From: Hellea sp.
Lineage (GTDB): Bacteria > Pseudomonadota > Alphaproteobacteria > Caulobacterales > Maricaulaceae
Length of the DNA stretch: 45,055 bases
NCBI GenBank assembly: GCA_020629135.1
Contig: JAHDDX010000013.1
Span: forward strand, 1 to 45,055
Direction of reading: 5' to 3'
Shown here: one piece after another, positions 16,954-26,050 of the stretch
Layout of the letters: every line of letters starts with the position of its first letter
Position numbering within the stretch: position 1 is the first letter of the stretch
Position numbers and translations under genes: made by a program
Notes under the pieces: generated by a model
Seen by the model: the letters and a program-made list of their open reading frames with translations, nothing else
Database searches by the model: none
What the model was told of the DNA's origin: nothing

Positions 16954-17121
16954 TTACTTGATCTTACCTTCTTTGAAGTCAACATGCTTGCGCACGATCG
17001 GATCATATTTACGCTTGACCATTTTTTCGGTCATTGTGCGTGAATTTTTCTTTGTGACGTAGAAATAGCCCGTATCCGCAGTCGAATTCAGGCGAATCTT
17101 AATTGTGGTTGGCTTAGCCAT
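16954..17121 (-). CDS. rpmG: 50S ribosomal protein L33
   Basis: A 55-aa basic protein of the large ribosomal subunit. It begins [20 protein letters not shown] and ends [11 protein letters not shown]; the blocks TKKNSRT and [10 protein letters not shown] are the L33 signature. It is the zinc-free type, without cysteines, as usual in alphaproteobacteria. It lies between pleD and the NUDIX gene as in related genomes, and has its own promoter and terminator. Confidence 0.96.
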   Translation of the reverse strand: MAKPTTIKIRLNSTADTGYFYVTKKNSRTMTEKMVKRKYDPIVRKHVDFKEGKIK

Positions 17122-17158
17122 GACAGGCGCCTTTCATATCTTGAAATTCGAAGCGCGA

Positions 17159-17186
17159 CATATAGAGCGCAAAAATTCAATGTCAA
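17159..17186 (-). promoter_or_regulatory. Sigma-70-type promoter for rpmG
   Basis: On the minus strand TTGACA (17181-17186, consensus -35) is followed after 16 bases by TATATG (17159-17164, -10-like). Transcription would begin about 30 bases before the rpmG ATG. The gap between the NUDIX stop and rpmG is only 84 bases, so this is the natural place for the rpmG promoter. Confidence 0.55.
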
Positions 17187-17205
17187 CTGCTTAAAAGCGG
17201 CTGAT

Positions 17206-17928
17206 TTATGGGAAAAAGTCCTGTCTAAATTTCCCATGCGCCATGTGGGAATGAAATATTTTGTTCTTTGGCAAACGTCCTGACAAATAGGATTTCAACA
17301 CATCTATCATCATATCTGTGGCCCTGGCGGTTTCCAGGACTTCAATTTCGTCAAAACTGAACCAGTCCACATTTAACAGTTCGGCGCTATCCGCGATATC
17401 CGACCGGCCGCTATCCAACCAGCTTATGAAAAACCAGGTGTCAAAACGTTTATGACGATAAGGCGGCGTAACGGCTCTGCCAAAGACTTCAATATCAGAT
17501 AAATCTGGTGTGTAGCCTTGTTTACGAAATCCATCCCAGCCCGAATGATTTAGATTTCTGGTCCAGGCCTGGGCTTGACCTAGCATCAACCCGGTCTCTT
17601 CGAAGGTCTCGCGAATAGAGGCTAAAACGATGGCTCGCGCCCGTCTCGGCGAATAGAGGCTCTCTAATATTGATTGGGTTCTTGGAGATAAATCACTGAC
17701 ATAAGGGGCGTAACTGTCCGCACGATCAACGCGTCCACCAGGAAAAACATAGACAGACGGCATAAAATCGTGACGTTTTGCACGCTGTCCCATTAAAATT
17801 TTAGGATTGTCCTTAGCGCCCGTGATTAAAACGATGGTCGAGGCGAGACTGGGACGTACCGCGCGAGACTGTTTTGCCCGCAGGGCTTTTTCATCGGCAT
17901 TTAAATGTCCGTCTGCCTTTTCACTCAT
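17206..17928 (-). CDS. NUDIX hydrolase
   Basis: A 240-aa NUDIX-superfamily hydrolase. The Nudix box is interrupted: YVFPGGRVDRADSY near residue 68 supplies the first glycine part, and after an insertion of about 40 residues comes ASIRETFEETGLMLGQ with the catalytic REXXEE-type glutamates. This long-insert form resembles the NUDT19/RP2-like group, whose members act on CoA derivatives, but the substrate here is not determined. The ATG overlaps the rnr stop by four bases (ATGA), and the pair rnr-NUDIX is common in alphaproteobacteria. Confidence 0.88.
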   Translation of the reverse strand: MSEKADGHLNADEKALRAKQSRAVRPSLASTIVLITGAKDNPKILMGQRAKRHDFMPSVYVFPGGRVDRADSYAPYVSDLSPRTQSILESLYSPRRARAIVLASIRETFEETGLMLGQAQAWTRNLNHSGWDGFRKQGYTPDLSDIEVFGRAVTPPYRHKRFDTWFFISWLDSGRSDIADSAELLNVDWFSFDEIEVLETARATDMMIDVLKSYLSGRLPKNKIFHSHMAHGKFRQDFFP

Positions 17929-20150
17929 CTGCGTCGCTTTTTCGGTCTTCGACCACTATATTTGCCGTGCCGCCCGCGCGGATTATGCTTGGGTTTCGGG
18001 CCTTTTTCTGGTGGCGTGACCATTTCAAAGATAAGGCCGCCCGTAATTGGGGTGGCCTCTTTAAGTCGGACTTTCACTTTTCGGCCAAACCGATAAATGC
18101 CGCCGGTCGTCGCATTGGTCAGGGAGCGGGTTTTGTCATCGAATATAAAATAATCGTCGCCCAGCATTCGAATTGGGATAAAACCGTCTGCACCGGTTTC
18201 GTCCAGGGTTACGAAAAGTCCGGCTTTGGAGGATCCGTTGATGCGGGCTTCAAATTCCGCGCCGACTCGTTTTTCGAGATATCGGGCAATATAGCGGTCT
18301 TTGGCGTCCCGTTCTGCGGCCATGGCTCGGCGTTCCGTATCCGATATATGTTCTGATGTTTCTTTTAGGCGGGTAAACTCAGCCTCAGTTGTTCCGTCCA
18401 GTCCAAGCTTAAATGTTCGAATTAGAGCGCGGTGAACAACCAGATCCGCATAGCGACGAATAGGTGAGGTGAAATGAGCGTAATGGGTCAAATTCAGACC
18501 AAAATGCCCTTTAACGTCCTGGCCGTAATAGGCCTGGGACTGGGATCGCAAAACGGCCATGCCAACGGCTTCGCCAAAATCCGTGTCTCGGGCTTTTGCC
18601 ATTAGGGCGTTGAACCGTTTTGTTGATGGTCTTTCGCCTGCTGCAAATTTGAGACCAACGCTTGGGACGAAATCAGACAGACCTTGTAATTTTTCTCGGG
18701 CCGGAGGTTCGTGTATGCGCACAATACTTGTCACGCCGGCTTGATCTAGAGCTTCCGCGGCGGCCACATTGGCTTGAACCATAAATTCTTCAATCAGTTT
18801 ATGGGCGTCAAATCGTTCACGTACGGATACCTTTGTGACCTGTCCCTCTTCATTCACATGAACACGTCGTTCTGGGAGTTCTATAGCGAGCGGTGAGCGT
18901 TGAGATCGGGCGGTCTGAAGGGATTTATATGCCGCGAAAATATCGGTCAGAATATCGATCACGGGTTCTGCGGCCGGGCCTGGTTTTCCGTCAAAACCTT
19001 CCTGCGCCTGGGCGTAGGTCAGCCGGGCATGGGACCGCATTAAACCGCGCGTAAACTTATGATCCAGTTTTACGCCGTCAGCGCGAAAGCGCATTTTAAC
19101 GGCCATGCAAGCCCGGTCTTCATTCGGACGCAGAGAGCATAAGTCGGCCGATAACTCCTCGGGTAACATAGGTTCAACCCGGTCCGGCAGGTAAACGGAA
19201 TTACCTTTCTTACGGGCGCATTGATCAAGCGCACTATCAGGTGCGACAAACGCCGCAACGTCAGCAATGGCCACCCAGATGACCCAGCCGTCTTTGTTGC
19301 CTGGATCCTCGTCCCGGACCGCAAAAATGGCATCGTCAAAATCTTTGGCGTCGACGGGGTCAATTGTTAAAAGCGGAAGTTCGCGTAAATCTTCCCGGTA
19401 TTTATCCAATTTCGGCAGACTAAGACCTTTGGCTTCTTCAATAACCTCATCGTCAAACCCGATCGGAATACCGTGTTGCTCCAATGAAATCAGAGTAAAG
19501 GCTTTGGGATCATTGGCGGATCCAAGTATTTTTGTAATTTCGACGCTGCGCTCATATCGGCTTTTTCGCCCTGAGGCTCTATATTCAACCAGCGTATTGT
19601 TCTCCGCACCCTCCGGCACGCGATTAGGCCGAGCTTCGTCTCTAATTTTCTTATCGACTGGGCGCACCGACCAGCCGCGTCCATCCTGATAGAGAATACC
19701 CAGATGACGTGTTGGGCCTCGCCCAAGTTTTTTTAGAACTTGAGCGACATAGCCATCGTCTGTCGGCTTGATCCGACACAGAGCCCGGCTTCCCATGCCG
19801 AGTTGGGCGGATCCGTGACCTTTGGATTTTTTGGAAATATTGCCTTCTTTGACCAGAACCTTGGGGGCTTCGCCATCGCCTTTCCAATTATCAGGTACCC
19901 CAACCATATCGCCATGATCGTCAATGTCCGTCACCCGGATGACCATGACATTTGGAAGGTCACCCGTTTCCCGATATGTTTTTTTTGACGACAGGATCAA
20001 GGTGCCGTCTTCTACCAATGTTCTGAGCAGGGTGCGAAGTTCGCGTCGATCTTCACCTTTGATCCCAAGGCGACGTGCCAGATCCTTACGCGTCAGGCGG
20101 TCAGGTTTTTCGCGAATGGCGGATAGAATCTGTTGGCGAAGCTCGCTCAT
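17925..20150 (-). CDS. rnr: Ribonuclease R
   Basis: A 741-aa 3'-5' exoribonuclease of the RNB family that degrades structured RNA. An N-terminal winged-helix segment (about 1-55) and cold-shock-like domains precede the RNB core. Catalytic aspartates lie in TIDPVDAKDFDDAI (Asp264, Asp270, Asp272, Asp273), and YAHFTSPIRRYADLVVHR is the C-terminal RNB block. An S1 domain (GAEFEARINGSSKAGLFVTLDETGADGFIPIRMLGDDY) and a highly basic tail (GRHGKYSGRRPKKRRR) complete it. It is 57 bases downstream of topA and overlaps the NUDIX start. Confidence 0.96.
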   Translation of the reverse strand: MSELRQQILSAIREKPDRLTRKDLARRLGIKGEDRRELRTLLRTLVEDGTLILSSKKTYRETGDLPNVMVIRVTDIDDHGDMVGVPDNWKGDGEAPKVLVKEGNISKKSKGHGSAQLGMGSRALCRIKPTDDGYVAQVLKKLGRGPTRHLGILYQDGRGWSVRPVDKKIRDEARPNRVPEGAENNTLVEYRASGRKSRYERSVEITKILGSANDPKAFTLISLEQHGIPIGFDDEVIEEAKGLSLPKLDKYREDLRELPLLTIDPVDAKDFDDAIFAVRDEDPGNKDGWVIWVAIADVAAFVAPDSALDQCARKKGNSVYLPDRVEPMLPEELSADLCSLRPNEDRACMAVKMRFRADGVKLDHKFTRGLMRSHARLTYAQAQEGFDGKPGPAAEPVIDILTDIFAAYKSLQTARSQRSPLAIELPERRVHVNEEGQVTKVSVRERFDAHKLIEEFMVQANVAAAEALDQAGVTSIVRIHEPPAREKLQGLSDFVPSVGLKFAAGERPSTKRFNALMAKARDTDFGEAVGMAVLRSQSQAYYGQDVKGHFGLNLTHYAHFTSPIRRYADLVVHRALIRTFKLGLDGTTEAEFTRLKETSEHISDTERRAMAAERDAKDRYIARYLEKRVGAEFEARINGSSKAGLFVTLDETGADGFIPIRMLGDDYFIFDDKTRSLTNATTGGIYRFGRKVKVRLKEATPITGGLIFEMVTPPEKGPKPKHNPRGRHGKYSGRRPKKRRR

Positions 20151-20207
20151 AGGCGCGAGGTAGCACAGCTAGAGACGAGGGCAAGACAATTGCGAAATAT
20201 TAGGCGT

Positions 20208-22745
20208 TTAAGCTTTCGCCTTTTTCTTGCGTGTCGTTTTCTTTTTCCCGCCTTTGGCCTGCTTTTCTGCGATATATTCAAGGGCCATTTCTAACGTCAC
20301 ATCTTCAGGCTTTGTACCTTTGGGGATTGTGGCGTTGACCTTTTCATATTTCACATAGGGACCGTAACGACCATCAAGTACCTGAACCGGTTTTTCAGAC
20401 TCAGGATGTTTGCCCAGGTCTTTCAGCACGGTTGCGCTACGTCTTCCGCGACCTGGATTAGCCCGTTTTTCAGCGAGCAGGGTTACGGCTCGGTTCAGGC
20501 CAATTTCAAACATTTCGTCGACATCTTTGAAATTCACATAGGTGCCGCTGTGTAAAATATAGGGACCAAAACGACCGATCGCGCCGGAGATTTTCTTGCC
20601 GTCTTCCGGATGAATGCCAACTTCGCGGGGCAATCGTAATAGCCGCAGAGCTTTTTCCAGATCAATCGTGTCTGGCGGCCAGGTCTTGGGTAAGGCGGTA
20701 CGCTTAGGCTTGGCTTCCTCACCTAATTGAACATAGGGGCCGAACCGACCACTTTTGAGGAAGACATCCAGGCCGGTTTCCGGATCGACACCCAGCATTT
20801 TATCTTCTGTAGCTTGGTTGCCTTGTTCGCCCTGTCCAAAGGGTCTTGTAAACTTACATTCCGGATAGTTAGAGCAACCGATGAAGGCGCCGTAGCGGCC
20901 GAGCTTGAGGCTCAACCGGCCATCATCACATGTGGTACAGTCGCGCGGATCAGATCCGTCTTCTTTGTCTGGGAATACAATTGGGCGCAGGGCATCGTTC
21001 AGGGCGTCTAATACATGGGTGACGCGGAGTTCTTTGGTTTCATCAACATGAGATGAAAATTGCGTCCAGAAATCCTGTAACAGCTTTTTCCAATTTAGGT
21101 CGCCGGCTGAAACCCGGTCGAGCCGTTCTTCAAGGTCGGCTGTATAATCATATTGAACATATTTTGAGAAAAAGTTTTCCAAAAATGCGGTGACCAGGCG
21201 GCCTTTATCGGCAGGCGTAAAGCGGCGTTTATCCAAAGTGACATAATCACGATCCTGCAAGACGCGCAAAATAGAAGCGTAGGTTGACGGACGTCCAATG
21301 CCAAGTTCTTCCATTTTCTTGACCAGGCTGGCCTCGGAATAACGCGGTGGCGGCTGAGTGAAATGTTGCTCCGCTTCAACGGCTTTCGCCTTGGCAGGCT
21401 CGCCTCGAGATACGGCAGGCAAGATGCCGGCATCGTCTTCGTCATTATTTTCGGATTTGCCTTTGGTCACTTCATAGAGTTTCAAAAAGCCATCAAATCG
21501 TAATACAGATCCAGTGGCTCGCAGACCCACAGAATTGGCTTTGTCGCCAATTTCGATGGTTGTCCGTTCTAACTGCGCGTCGGACATCTGGCTGGCCATG
21601 GCCCGCTTCCAAATCAGATCGTAAAGTTTAGCTTGATCTCCGGACAGTTTGAGCCGGTCCGGGTGGCGAGCAAAACTGGTTGGGCGGATTGCTTCATGGG
21701 CTTCTTGAGCGTTCTTGGCTTTATTCTTAAAAATGCGCGGTGATGCGGGCAGGTAATTGTCGCCGAACTCTGCCGTGATGACACCCCTCGCTTGAGCAAT
21801 AGCCTCACCGATCATGGAAATGCCGTCAGTACGCATATAGGTAATTAGACCGACAGTCTCGCCGCCAATATCAATACCTTCATACAATTTTTGCGCGGTC
21901 TGCATGGTCCGCGTTGCGGAAAAGCCCAATTTTCGAGAGGCCTCTTGTTGTAGGGTCGATGTCGTGAACGGCGCATAAGGGCGTCGTTTGACGGGTTTCG
22001 CCTCAACGGAGAGGATTTCGAGATCAGCCGTTTCAACCGCTTGTTTAGCGGCCATAGCACTGGCTTCATTGCCCAATGAAAACTTATCAAGTTTATTGCC
22101 GTCTAAAGACACAAGCTTGGCGTTATATTCCGCCTTGGCCGCATTTCGCATCAAGGCGTCAACCGTCCAATATTCTTGCGGATTAAATTGTTCGATCTCG
22201 GTTTCGCGTTCACAGATCAGGCGCAAAGCAACGGATTGTACCCGGCCAGCCGAGCGAGAGCCTGGCAATTTTCGCCAAAGGACCGGCGATAATGTAAATC
22301 CAACCAGATAGTCCAGAGCCCGGCGCGCCAGATAAGCTTCGACCAATTCCATGTCGAGTTGGCGGGGCGCCGCGATGGCTTCTGTCACCGAAGATTTGGT
22401 GATTGCGTTGAAAACGACCCGTTCAATGGTCTTATCTTTGAGAGCTTTTTTCTTATTCAAGACTTCAAGTAAGTGCCAGGAAATGGCTTCGCCTTCACGG
22501 TCCGGGTCAGTCGCGAGGATCAGTTTATCGGACGATTTCAATGCCGTTTCGATATCTTTGATGCGGGATTTCGATTTTGTATCGACCGCCCATGTCATGG
22601 CGAAATCCGCTTCAGGATCGACAGAGCCGTTTTTGGATGGCAGGTCTCGAATGTGACCAAAGCTCGCTAAGACTTTGTAATCTTTGCCTAAATATTTCTC
22701 GATCGTCTTGGCCTTGGCCGGCGACTCAACAATAACTAAGTTCAT
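20208..22745 (-). CDS. topA: DNA topoisomerase I
   Basis: An 845-aa type IA topoisomerase that relaxes negative supercoils. The Toprim domain starts MNLVIVESPAKAKTIEKYLG and holds the metal motif ATDPDREGEAISWHL (Asp80, Asp82, Glu84). The active-site tyrosine is Tyr303 in LITYMRTDG. A four-cysteine zinc ribbon (CTTCDDGRLSLKLGRYGAFIGCSNYPEC) is followed by repeated 'GRFGPYVQLG'-type modules and a lysine-rich tail (GGKKKTTRKKKAKA). The start at 22745 is chosen because the conserved protein begins MNLVIVESP; an upstream ATG at 22781 would add 12 atypical residues. It is followed by rnr; dprA lies upstream on the same strand. Confidence 0.97.
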   Translation of the reverse strand: MNLVIVESPAKAKTIEKYLGKDYKVLASFGHIRDLPSKNGSVDPEADFAMTWAVDTKSKSRIKDIETALKSSDKLILATDPDREGEAISWHLLEVLNKKKALKDKTIERVVFNAITKSSVTEAIAAPRQLDMELVEAYLARRALDYLVGFTLSPVLWRKLPGSRSAGRVQSVALRLICERETEIEQFNPQEYWTVDALMRNAAKAEYNAKLVSLDGNKLDKFSLGNEASAMAAKQAVETADLEILSVEAKPVKRRPYAPFTTSTLQQEASRKLGFSATRTMQTAQKLYEGIDIGGETVGLITYMRTDGISMIGEAIAQARGVITAEFGDNYLPASPRIFKNKAKNAQEAHEAIRPTSFARHPDRLKLSGDQAKLYDLIWKRAMASQMSDAQLERTTIEIGDKANSVGLRATGSVLRFDGFLKLYEVTKGKSENNDEDDAGILPAVSRGEPAKAKAVEAEQHFTQPPPRYSEASLVKKMEELGIGRPSTYASILRVLQDRDYVTLDKRRFTPADKGRLVTAFLENFFSKYVQYDYTADLEERLDRVSAGDLNWKKLLQDFWTQFSSHVDETKELRVTHVLDALNDALRPIVFPDKEDGSDPRDCTTCDDGRLSLKLGRYGAFIGCSNYPECKFTRPFGQGEQGNQATEDKMLGVDPETGLDVFLKSGRFGPYVQLGEEAKPKRTALPKTWPPDTIDLEKALRLLRLPREVGIHPEDGKKISGAIGRFGPYILHSGTYVNFKDVDEMFEIGLNRAVTLLAEKRANPGRGRRSATVLKDLGKHPESEKPVQVLDGRYGPYVKYEKVNATIPKGTKPEDVTLEMALEYIAEKQAKGGKKKTTRKKKAKA

Positions 22746-22865
22746 AGTATGGGTTCTGATCCGTTGGAAAAAGTGGCGCACATGTGGCGGAAGAGATTTC
22801 GATTGTCAACAATACTTCTTAAAAGAGGTTCAGCTGTTGCAAATTTTTGATTAATCGTCGCGCCG

Positions 22866-23981
22866 TCAACGCGCAATTTTTCCGTCTGGTTCGACGACAA
22901 TCTCACCGTTGAGTTCCAATTCTAAAAGTGCAGCGCTGGCGAGTGATATATCCAGCTTTGCGGCGCGAATGATCTCATCCCGAGATGTCGGGCTTGGGGA
23001 CAATACGCCGAGAATTTGATCTTTGGCGTCATCAATTTGGGATGTTTCCAATTGCTTTTGATCGTCCCGGCTTTCGTAGGGTGTGGGCGGATCTTGCCAT
23101 TCAAGGGTGGAAAGCGAATTCAAAATATCGAGTATATTCTGCGTGTTTTCTATCAGGTGGGCGCCCTGACGGATCAGTCGGTTGCAGCCTTTGGTTCTGG
23201 GATCAAGAGGTGAGCCAGGGGCCGCCATAACTTCGCGATTTTGTTCCAAGGCGTAGCGCGCGGTTATCAAAGTTCCCGAACGTTCAGCGGCTTCGATCAC
23301 GACAACGGCTTTTGACAAACCAGAGATAATTCGGTTGCGTCTCGGGAAGTCTTTGGCCTGGGCGCGGTAGCCTAGCGGACTTTCTGAAATCAGAACGCCC
23401 TTTTGTTTTATCTCGTCAAACAAGTCGTGATTTTGACGAGGATATATATGATCAATCCCGCCGCCCAGCACGGCCATTGTGCCAGAGTCTATGGAGCCCC
23501 AATGCGCTGCCGTGTCGATGCCCCGGGCCAGGCCTGATACAATGGTAATACCCGCTTCGCCAAGTTCGGTCGCTATCTGCCGCGCGAAACGCTGTCCGAT
23601 CGCTGAGGCGTTTCGCGATCCCACAATCGACACGCAAGGCGTATTCAGCAGGTCTATCTGTCCCCAGGCGGCTATGATCGGTGGAGGGGGTTCAATACGG
23701 GCCAATAATTGCGGATATTTGTCTTCGCAGGCTGCAAGAATATCTATTCCCAATTGATCATATTGTTCGAGTTCGGCTTCGATTTCCTCTGCCAGCGGAA
23801 TGTTCAAATTTTTACCCGCGCGTATTTCCGGCAAAGCCTCTATGGCTGCGCTTGCAGTCTGATATCTTTTTAATAAGGTTTGAAAGGCGACCGGCCCGAT
23901 GGTCGGCGTGCGGATCAAGCGTAGCCAGTCTCTTCGGTCTTTATAATCTAACTCAGGCAGCTTCGCTCGCCTTTTTACCAA
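22866..23981 (-). CDS. dprA: DNA-processing protein DprA/Smf
   Basis: A 371-aa protein that loads RecA on incoming single-stranded DNA during natural transformation. The Rossmann-fold core is clear: VSIVGSRNASAIGQRFARQIA, IVSGLARGIDTAAHWG, AVLGGGIDHIYPRQNHDLF, FPRRNRIISGLSKAVVVIEA and AAPGSPLDPRTKGCNRLIRQGA. An N-terminal SAM-like helical part covers about 1-70 and a C-terminal winged-helix part (DQILGVLSPSPTSRDEIIRAAKLD) about 315-371. The given start is a TTG inside the end of plsY (29-base overlap); a start a few codons later is possible. It lies between plsY and topA in an order found in Caulobacter relatives. No com genes are in the window, so competence is not shown. Confidence 0.94.
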   Translation of the reverse strand: MVKRRAKLPELDYKDRRDWLRLIRTPTIGPVAFQTLLKRYQTASAAIEALPEIRAGKNLNIPLAEEIEAELEQYDQLGIDILAACEDKYPQLLARIEPPPPIIAAWGQIDLLNTPCVSIVGSRNASAIGQRFARQIATELGEAGITIVSGLARGIDTAAHWGSIDSGTMAVLGGGIDHIYPRQNHDLFDEIKQKGVLISESPLGYRAQAKDFPRRNRIISGLSKAVVVIEAAERSGTLITARYALEQNREVMAAPGSPLDPRTKGCNRLIRQGAHLIENTQNILDILNSLSTLEWQDPPTPYESRDDQKQLETSQIDDAKDQILGVLSPSPTSRDEIIRAAKLDISLASAALLELELNGEIVVEPDGKIAR

Positions 23982-24558
23982 TTTTTGATTCTGTGCCTTT
24001 TACCAGGCGGCCAATATTTTCATGATGCCGAATGATGATAACCAAGGCGATGGCGGCAGCCACAATAGCGATATCTTTGTCTGCCAAAAAATAAGCAACG
24101 ATGGGCGTAGCGATGACGGCGAGGAGTGCCGCCAGGGAAGAATATCGGGTGATGAAGGCCACTATTAACCAGGTCGCTGCTGCAATTATGCCGATTTTCC
24201 AGGCAATAGCGAAAATAACACCAAAAAATGAAGAGACGCCTTTGCCGCCTTTGAAGCCGAGCCAAATGGGAAAGCAATGCCCCAATATGGCCGCGAACCC
24301 GGCCCAATAACAATATGGGTCTTGAACCGCCCAATAAACCAGGCCTACGGCCAAAGCCGCTTTACCGGCGTCTAATAACAACGTCAGGGCGGCCAGATCT
24401 TTACGGCCAGTTCTCAGGACATTCGTTGCCCCAATATTTCCAGAACCGATTTCACGAATATCGCCTTGACCCGCCAGATAAGTGAGGGCCAGGCCAAAGG
24501 GTAAAGACCCTACAATATACCCTATCAACATGGATAAGGACAAAAGTTGAAGCTCCAT
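23953..24558 (-). CDS. plsY: Glycerol-3-phosphate acyltransferase PlsY
   Basis: A 201-aa inner-membrane enzyme that transfers acyl groups from acyl-phosphate to glycerol 3-phosphate, the first step of phospholipid synthesis. It has about five hydrophobic segments and the three conserved loops: GSLPFGLALTYLAGQGDIREIGSGNIGATNVLRTG, the phosphate-binding GHCFPIWLGFKGGKGVSSFFG, and a third near VIIIRHHENIGRLVKGTE. I chose ATG 24558 because GAGAGGGAAA lies upstream and the family begins close to the first membrane segment; an in-frame ATG at 24612 would add 18 polar residues. It overlaps dprA downstream and is separated from the dihydroorotase-like gene by a hairpin-rich gap. Confidence 0.94.
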   Translation of the reverse strand: MELQLLSLSMLIGYIVGSLPFGLALTYLAGQGDIREIGSGNIGATNVLRTGRKDLAALTLLLDAGKAALAVGLVYWAVQDPYCYWAGFAAILGHCFPIWLGFKGGKGVSSFFGVIFAIAWKIGIIAAATWLIVAFITRYSSLAALLAVIATPIVAYFLADKDIAIVAAAIALVIIIRHHENIGRLVKGTESKIGKKASEAA

Positions 24559-24631
24559 TGGCTGATTTCCCTCTCTCAGCGTCAAGTTCAATATATTGGG
24601 CGAATTCTCCACAAACGCATGTGTTCTTCAA

Positions 24632-24738
24632 ATCAAAATGTTTTGATCCATGAAAAACTAATGAATTAGACTGGTTTTGAATTCTCCCGCACCCCAGTTA
24701 ATCGGGTCATACCTAAACTTTTGCGGGAGTTCAAACCA
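24632..24738 (-). terminator. Three successive inverted repeats between pyrC-like gene and plsY
   Basis: This gap of about 210 bases carries three dyads. The largest pairs 24672-24691 with 24722-24738 (eight perfect GC-rich pairs CTCCCGCA/TGCGGGAG, continuing with bulges to about 17 pairs), with a nested ACCC/GGGT inside the loop. On the minus strand next comes CTAAT-TC-ATTAG (24658-24669) followed by five T (24653-24657), then the perfect ATCAAAA-TG-TTTTGAT (24632-24647). The first two could end the pyrB-pyrC message; the third could be an operator or part of the plsY leader. No folding was run. Confidence 0.5.
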
Positions 24739-24772
24739 AAAAATAGGTATTAGTCACTTTGTGGTTGTGGGT

Positions 24773-26050
24773 TTATTCACTAAACGAGTTGTGAACCAGT
24801 TTGCCAGCCGAAAGTGTTGCCATAACCTTGCCTGTCATCCGTCTTGTATCAAAGGGCGTATTATTGGATTTCGACGATAATGTGTCGCTATTGCAGACCC
24901 AGGGTTTTGACGGGTCAAAGATGACAATGTCGGCTGGTGCGCCCTCTTGTAACCTGCCGGAGGGGAGATCAAGAAGTGTCGCTGGATTAATTGTGACCGT
25001 TTTCAAAAATGCCATAAGATCCAATTTGTCATCGGCCACTTGAGACAGCCCGGCTGCCAGCAAAAGTTCCAACCCGACCGCGCCCGGAGACGCTTCGGCA
25101 AAGGGTAGGCGTTTTTCGCCTGCCGGCCTCGGGTCATGAGCCGAGACAACGACGTCAATCGTGCCGTCATTTACGGCATCGAGCAAAGCCAACCGATCTG
25201 TTTCTTCTCTGAGCGGCGGATCCAGCTTGGCAAAGGTGCGGTAGTCACCAATATCGATCTCATTCAGGCATAGATGATTAATGCTGACCGAACTTGCGAT
25301 TTCTATATCCCGACGCTTGGCATTTCGGATCGCATTGACGGCGTCTTCAGATGAAATCATGTCGATCAACAAACGACCGCCCGTCAATTCAGCCAAAGCT
25401 ATGTCGCGTTCCACCATGATGCGTTCTGCGGTGCTGGGAGAACCATTCAGGCCTAATCGTGAAGAAAAGTCGCTTTCATGAGCGCAAGCGCCATTGGTCA
25501 ATGCCGGGTCTTTACAGCGGTTAGACACTAATGCGTTAAAACGGGCGCTATAGGACAGAATTCGGCGCATGATCAGACTGTCTGCGATCGGGGTTGCCCC
25601 ATTTGAGAACATGACCGCGCCGCGTTCGCTCATCATGCCGATTTCGGTTAGCGTTTTGCCGTCGAGTTTTTTGGTCAGTGCTCCCGCGACCAGGACTGAA
25701 ATGTCAGTTTCCCGACCACGGTTTTGTATATACTCAACCAAAGACATATCATCAATTACCGGATTGGTATCGGGCATGATCACGATCGACGTAACCCCGC
25801 CAATTGCAGCTGCTTGAGCAGCACTGGCTATGGATTCCCGGTTCTCGGCCCCGGGTTCACCGGTTAATACGCGCATGTCTATAAGGCCTGGCGCTGCAAT
25901 AGCGCCTTTGACATCAAGAATGTCGCCTTGAGGTGATATAGCGGGGCCAATGCCGGAAATTTGTCCGCCATCGATAAGGATATGTCCGGGCTCGTCGCGG
26001 CCCGTTTCAGGATCAATAATCCGCGCGTTTGTGAGGGTTAAAGTCGTCAT
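24773..26050 (-). CDS. pyrC: Dihydroorotase-like protein lacking the metal-binding histidines (pseudo-PyrC, PyrX type)
   Basis: A 425-aa amidohydrolase-fold protein aligned with dihydroorotase along its whole length, but with a broken active site. The metal motif expected as DMHVHLREPG reads [10 protein letters not shown], so both histidines are lost (Arg60, Leu62). The HxEDP block reads SNRCKDPA, and the TDHAPH block with the catalytic aspartate reads SAHDPRP. The remaining scaffold ([15 protein letters not shown]-type, [58 protein letters not shown]) is well conserved, so this is not a decaying pseudogene. Similar inactive partners of aspartate carbamoyltransferase are known (PyrX/pyrC' of Pseudomonas). 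It overlaps pyrB by four bases. A true dihydroorotase must then be encoded elsewhere. Confidence 0.88.
   Translation of the reverse strand: MTTLTLTNARIIDPETGRDEPGHILIDGGQISGIGPAISPQGDILDVKGAIAAPGLIDMRVLTGEPGAENRESIASAAQAAAIGGVTSIVIMPDTNPVIDDMSLVEYIQNRGRETDISVLVAGALTKKLDGKTLTEIGMMSERGAVMFSNGATPIADSLIMRRILSYSARFNALVSNRCKDPALTNGACAHESDFSSRLGLNGSPSTAERIMVERDIALAELTGGRLLIDMISSEDAVNAIRNAKRRDIEIASSVSINHLCLNEIDIGDYRTFAKLDPPLREETDRLALLDAVNDGTIDVVVSAHDPRPAGEKRLPFAEASPGAVGLELLLAAGLSQVADDKLDLMAFLKTVTINPATLLDLPSGRLQEGAPADIVIFDPSKPWVCNSDTLSSKSNNTPFDTRRMTGKVMATLSAGKLVHNSFSE

Noticed and set aside
22866-23981. DprA as evidence of a natural competence locus
   Set aside because: DprA is nearly universal in bacteria and no com uptake genes are in the window.
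24722-24736. GCGGGAGTTCAAACC resembles a tRNA T-arm
   Set aside because: No acceptor stem, anticodon arm or D-arm can be fitted around it; it is part of the large inverted repeat.
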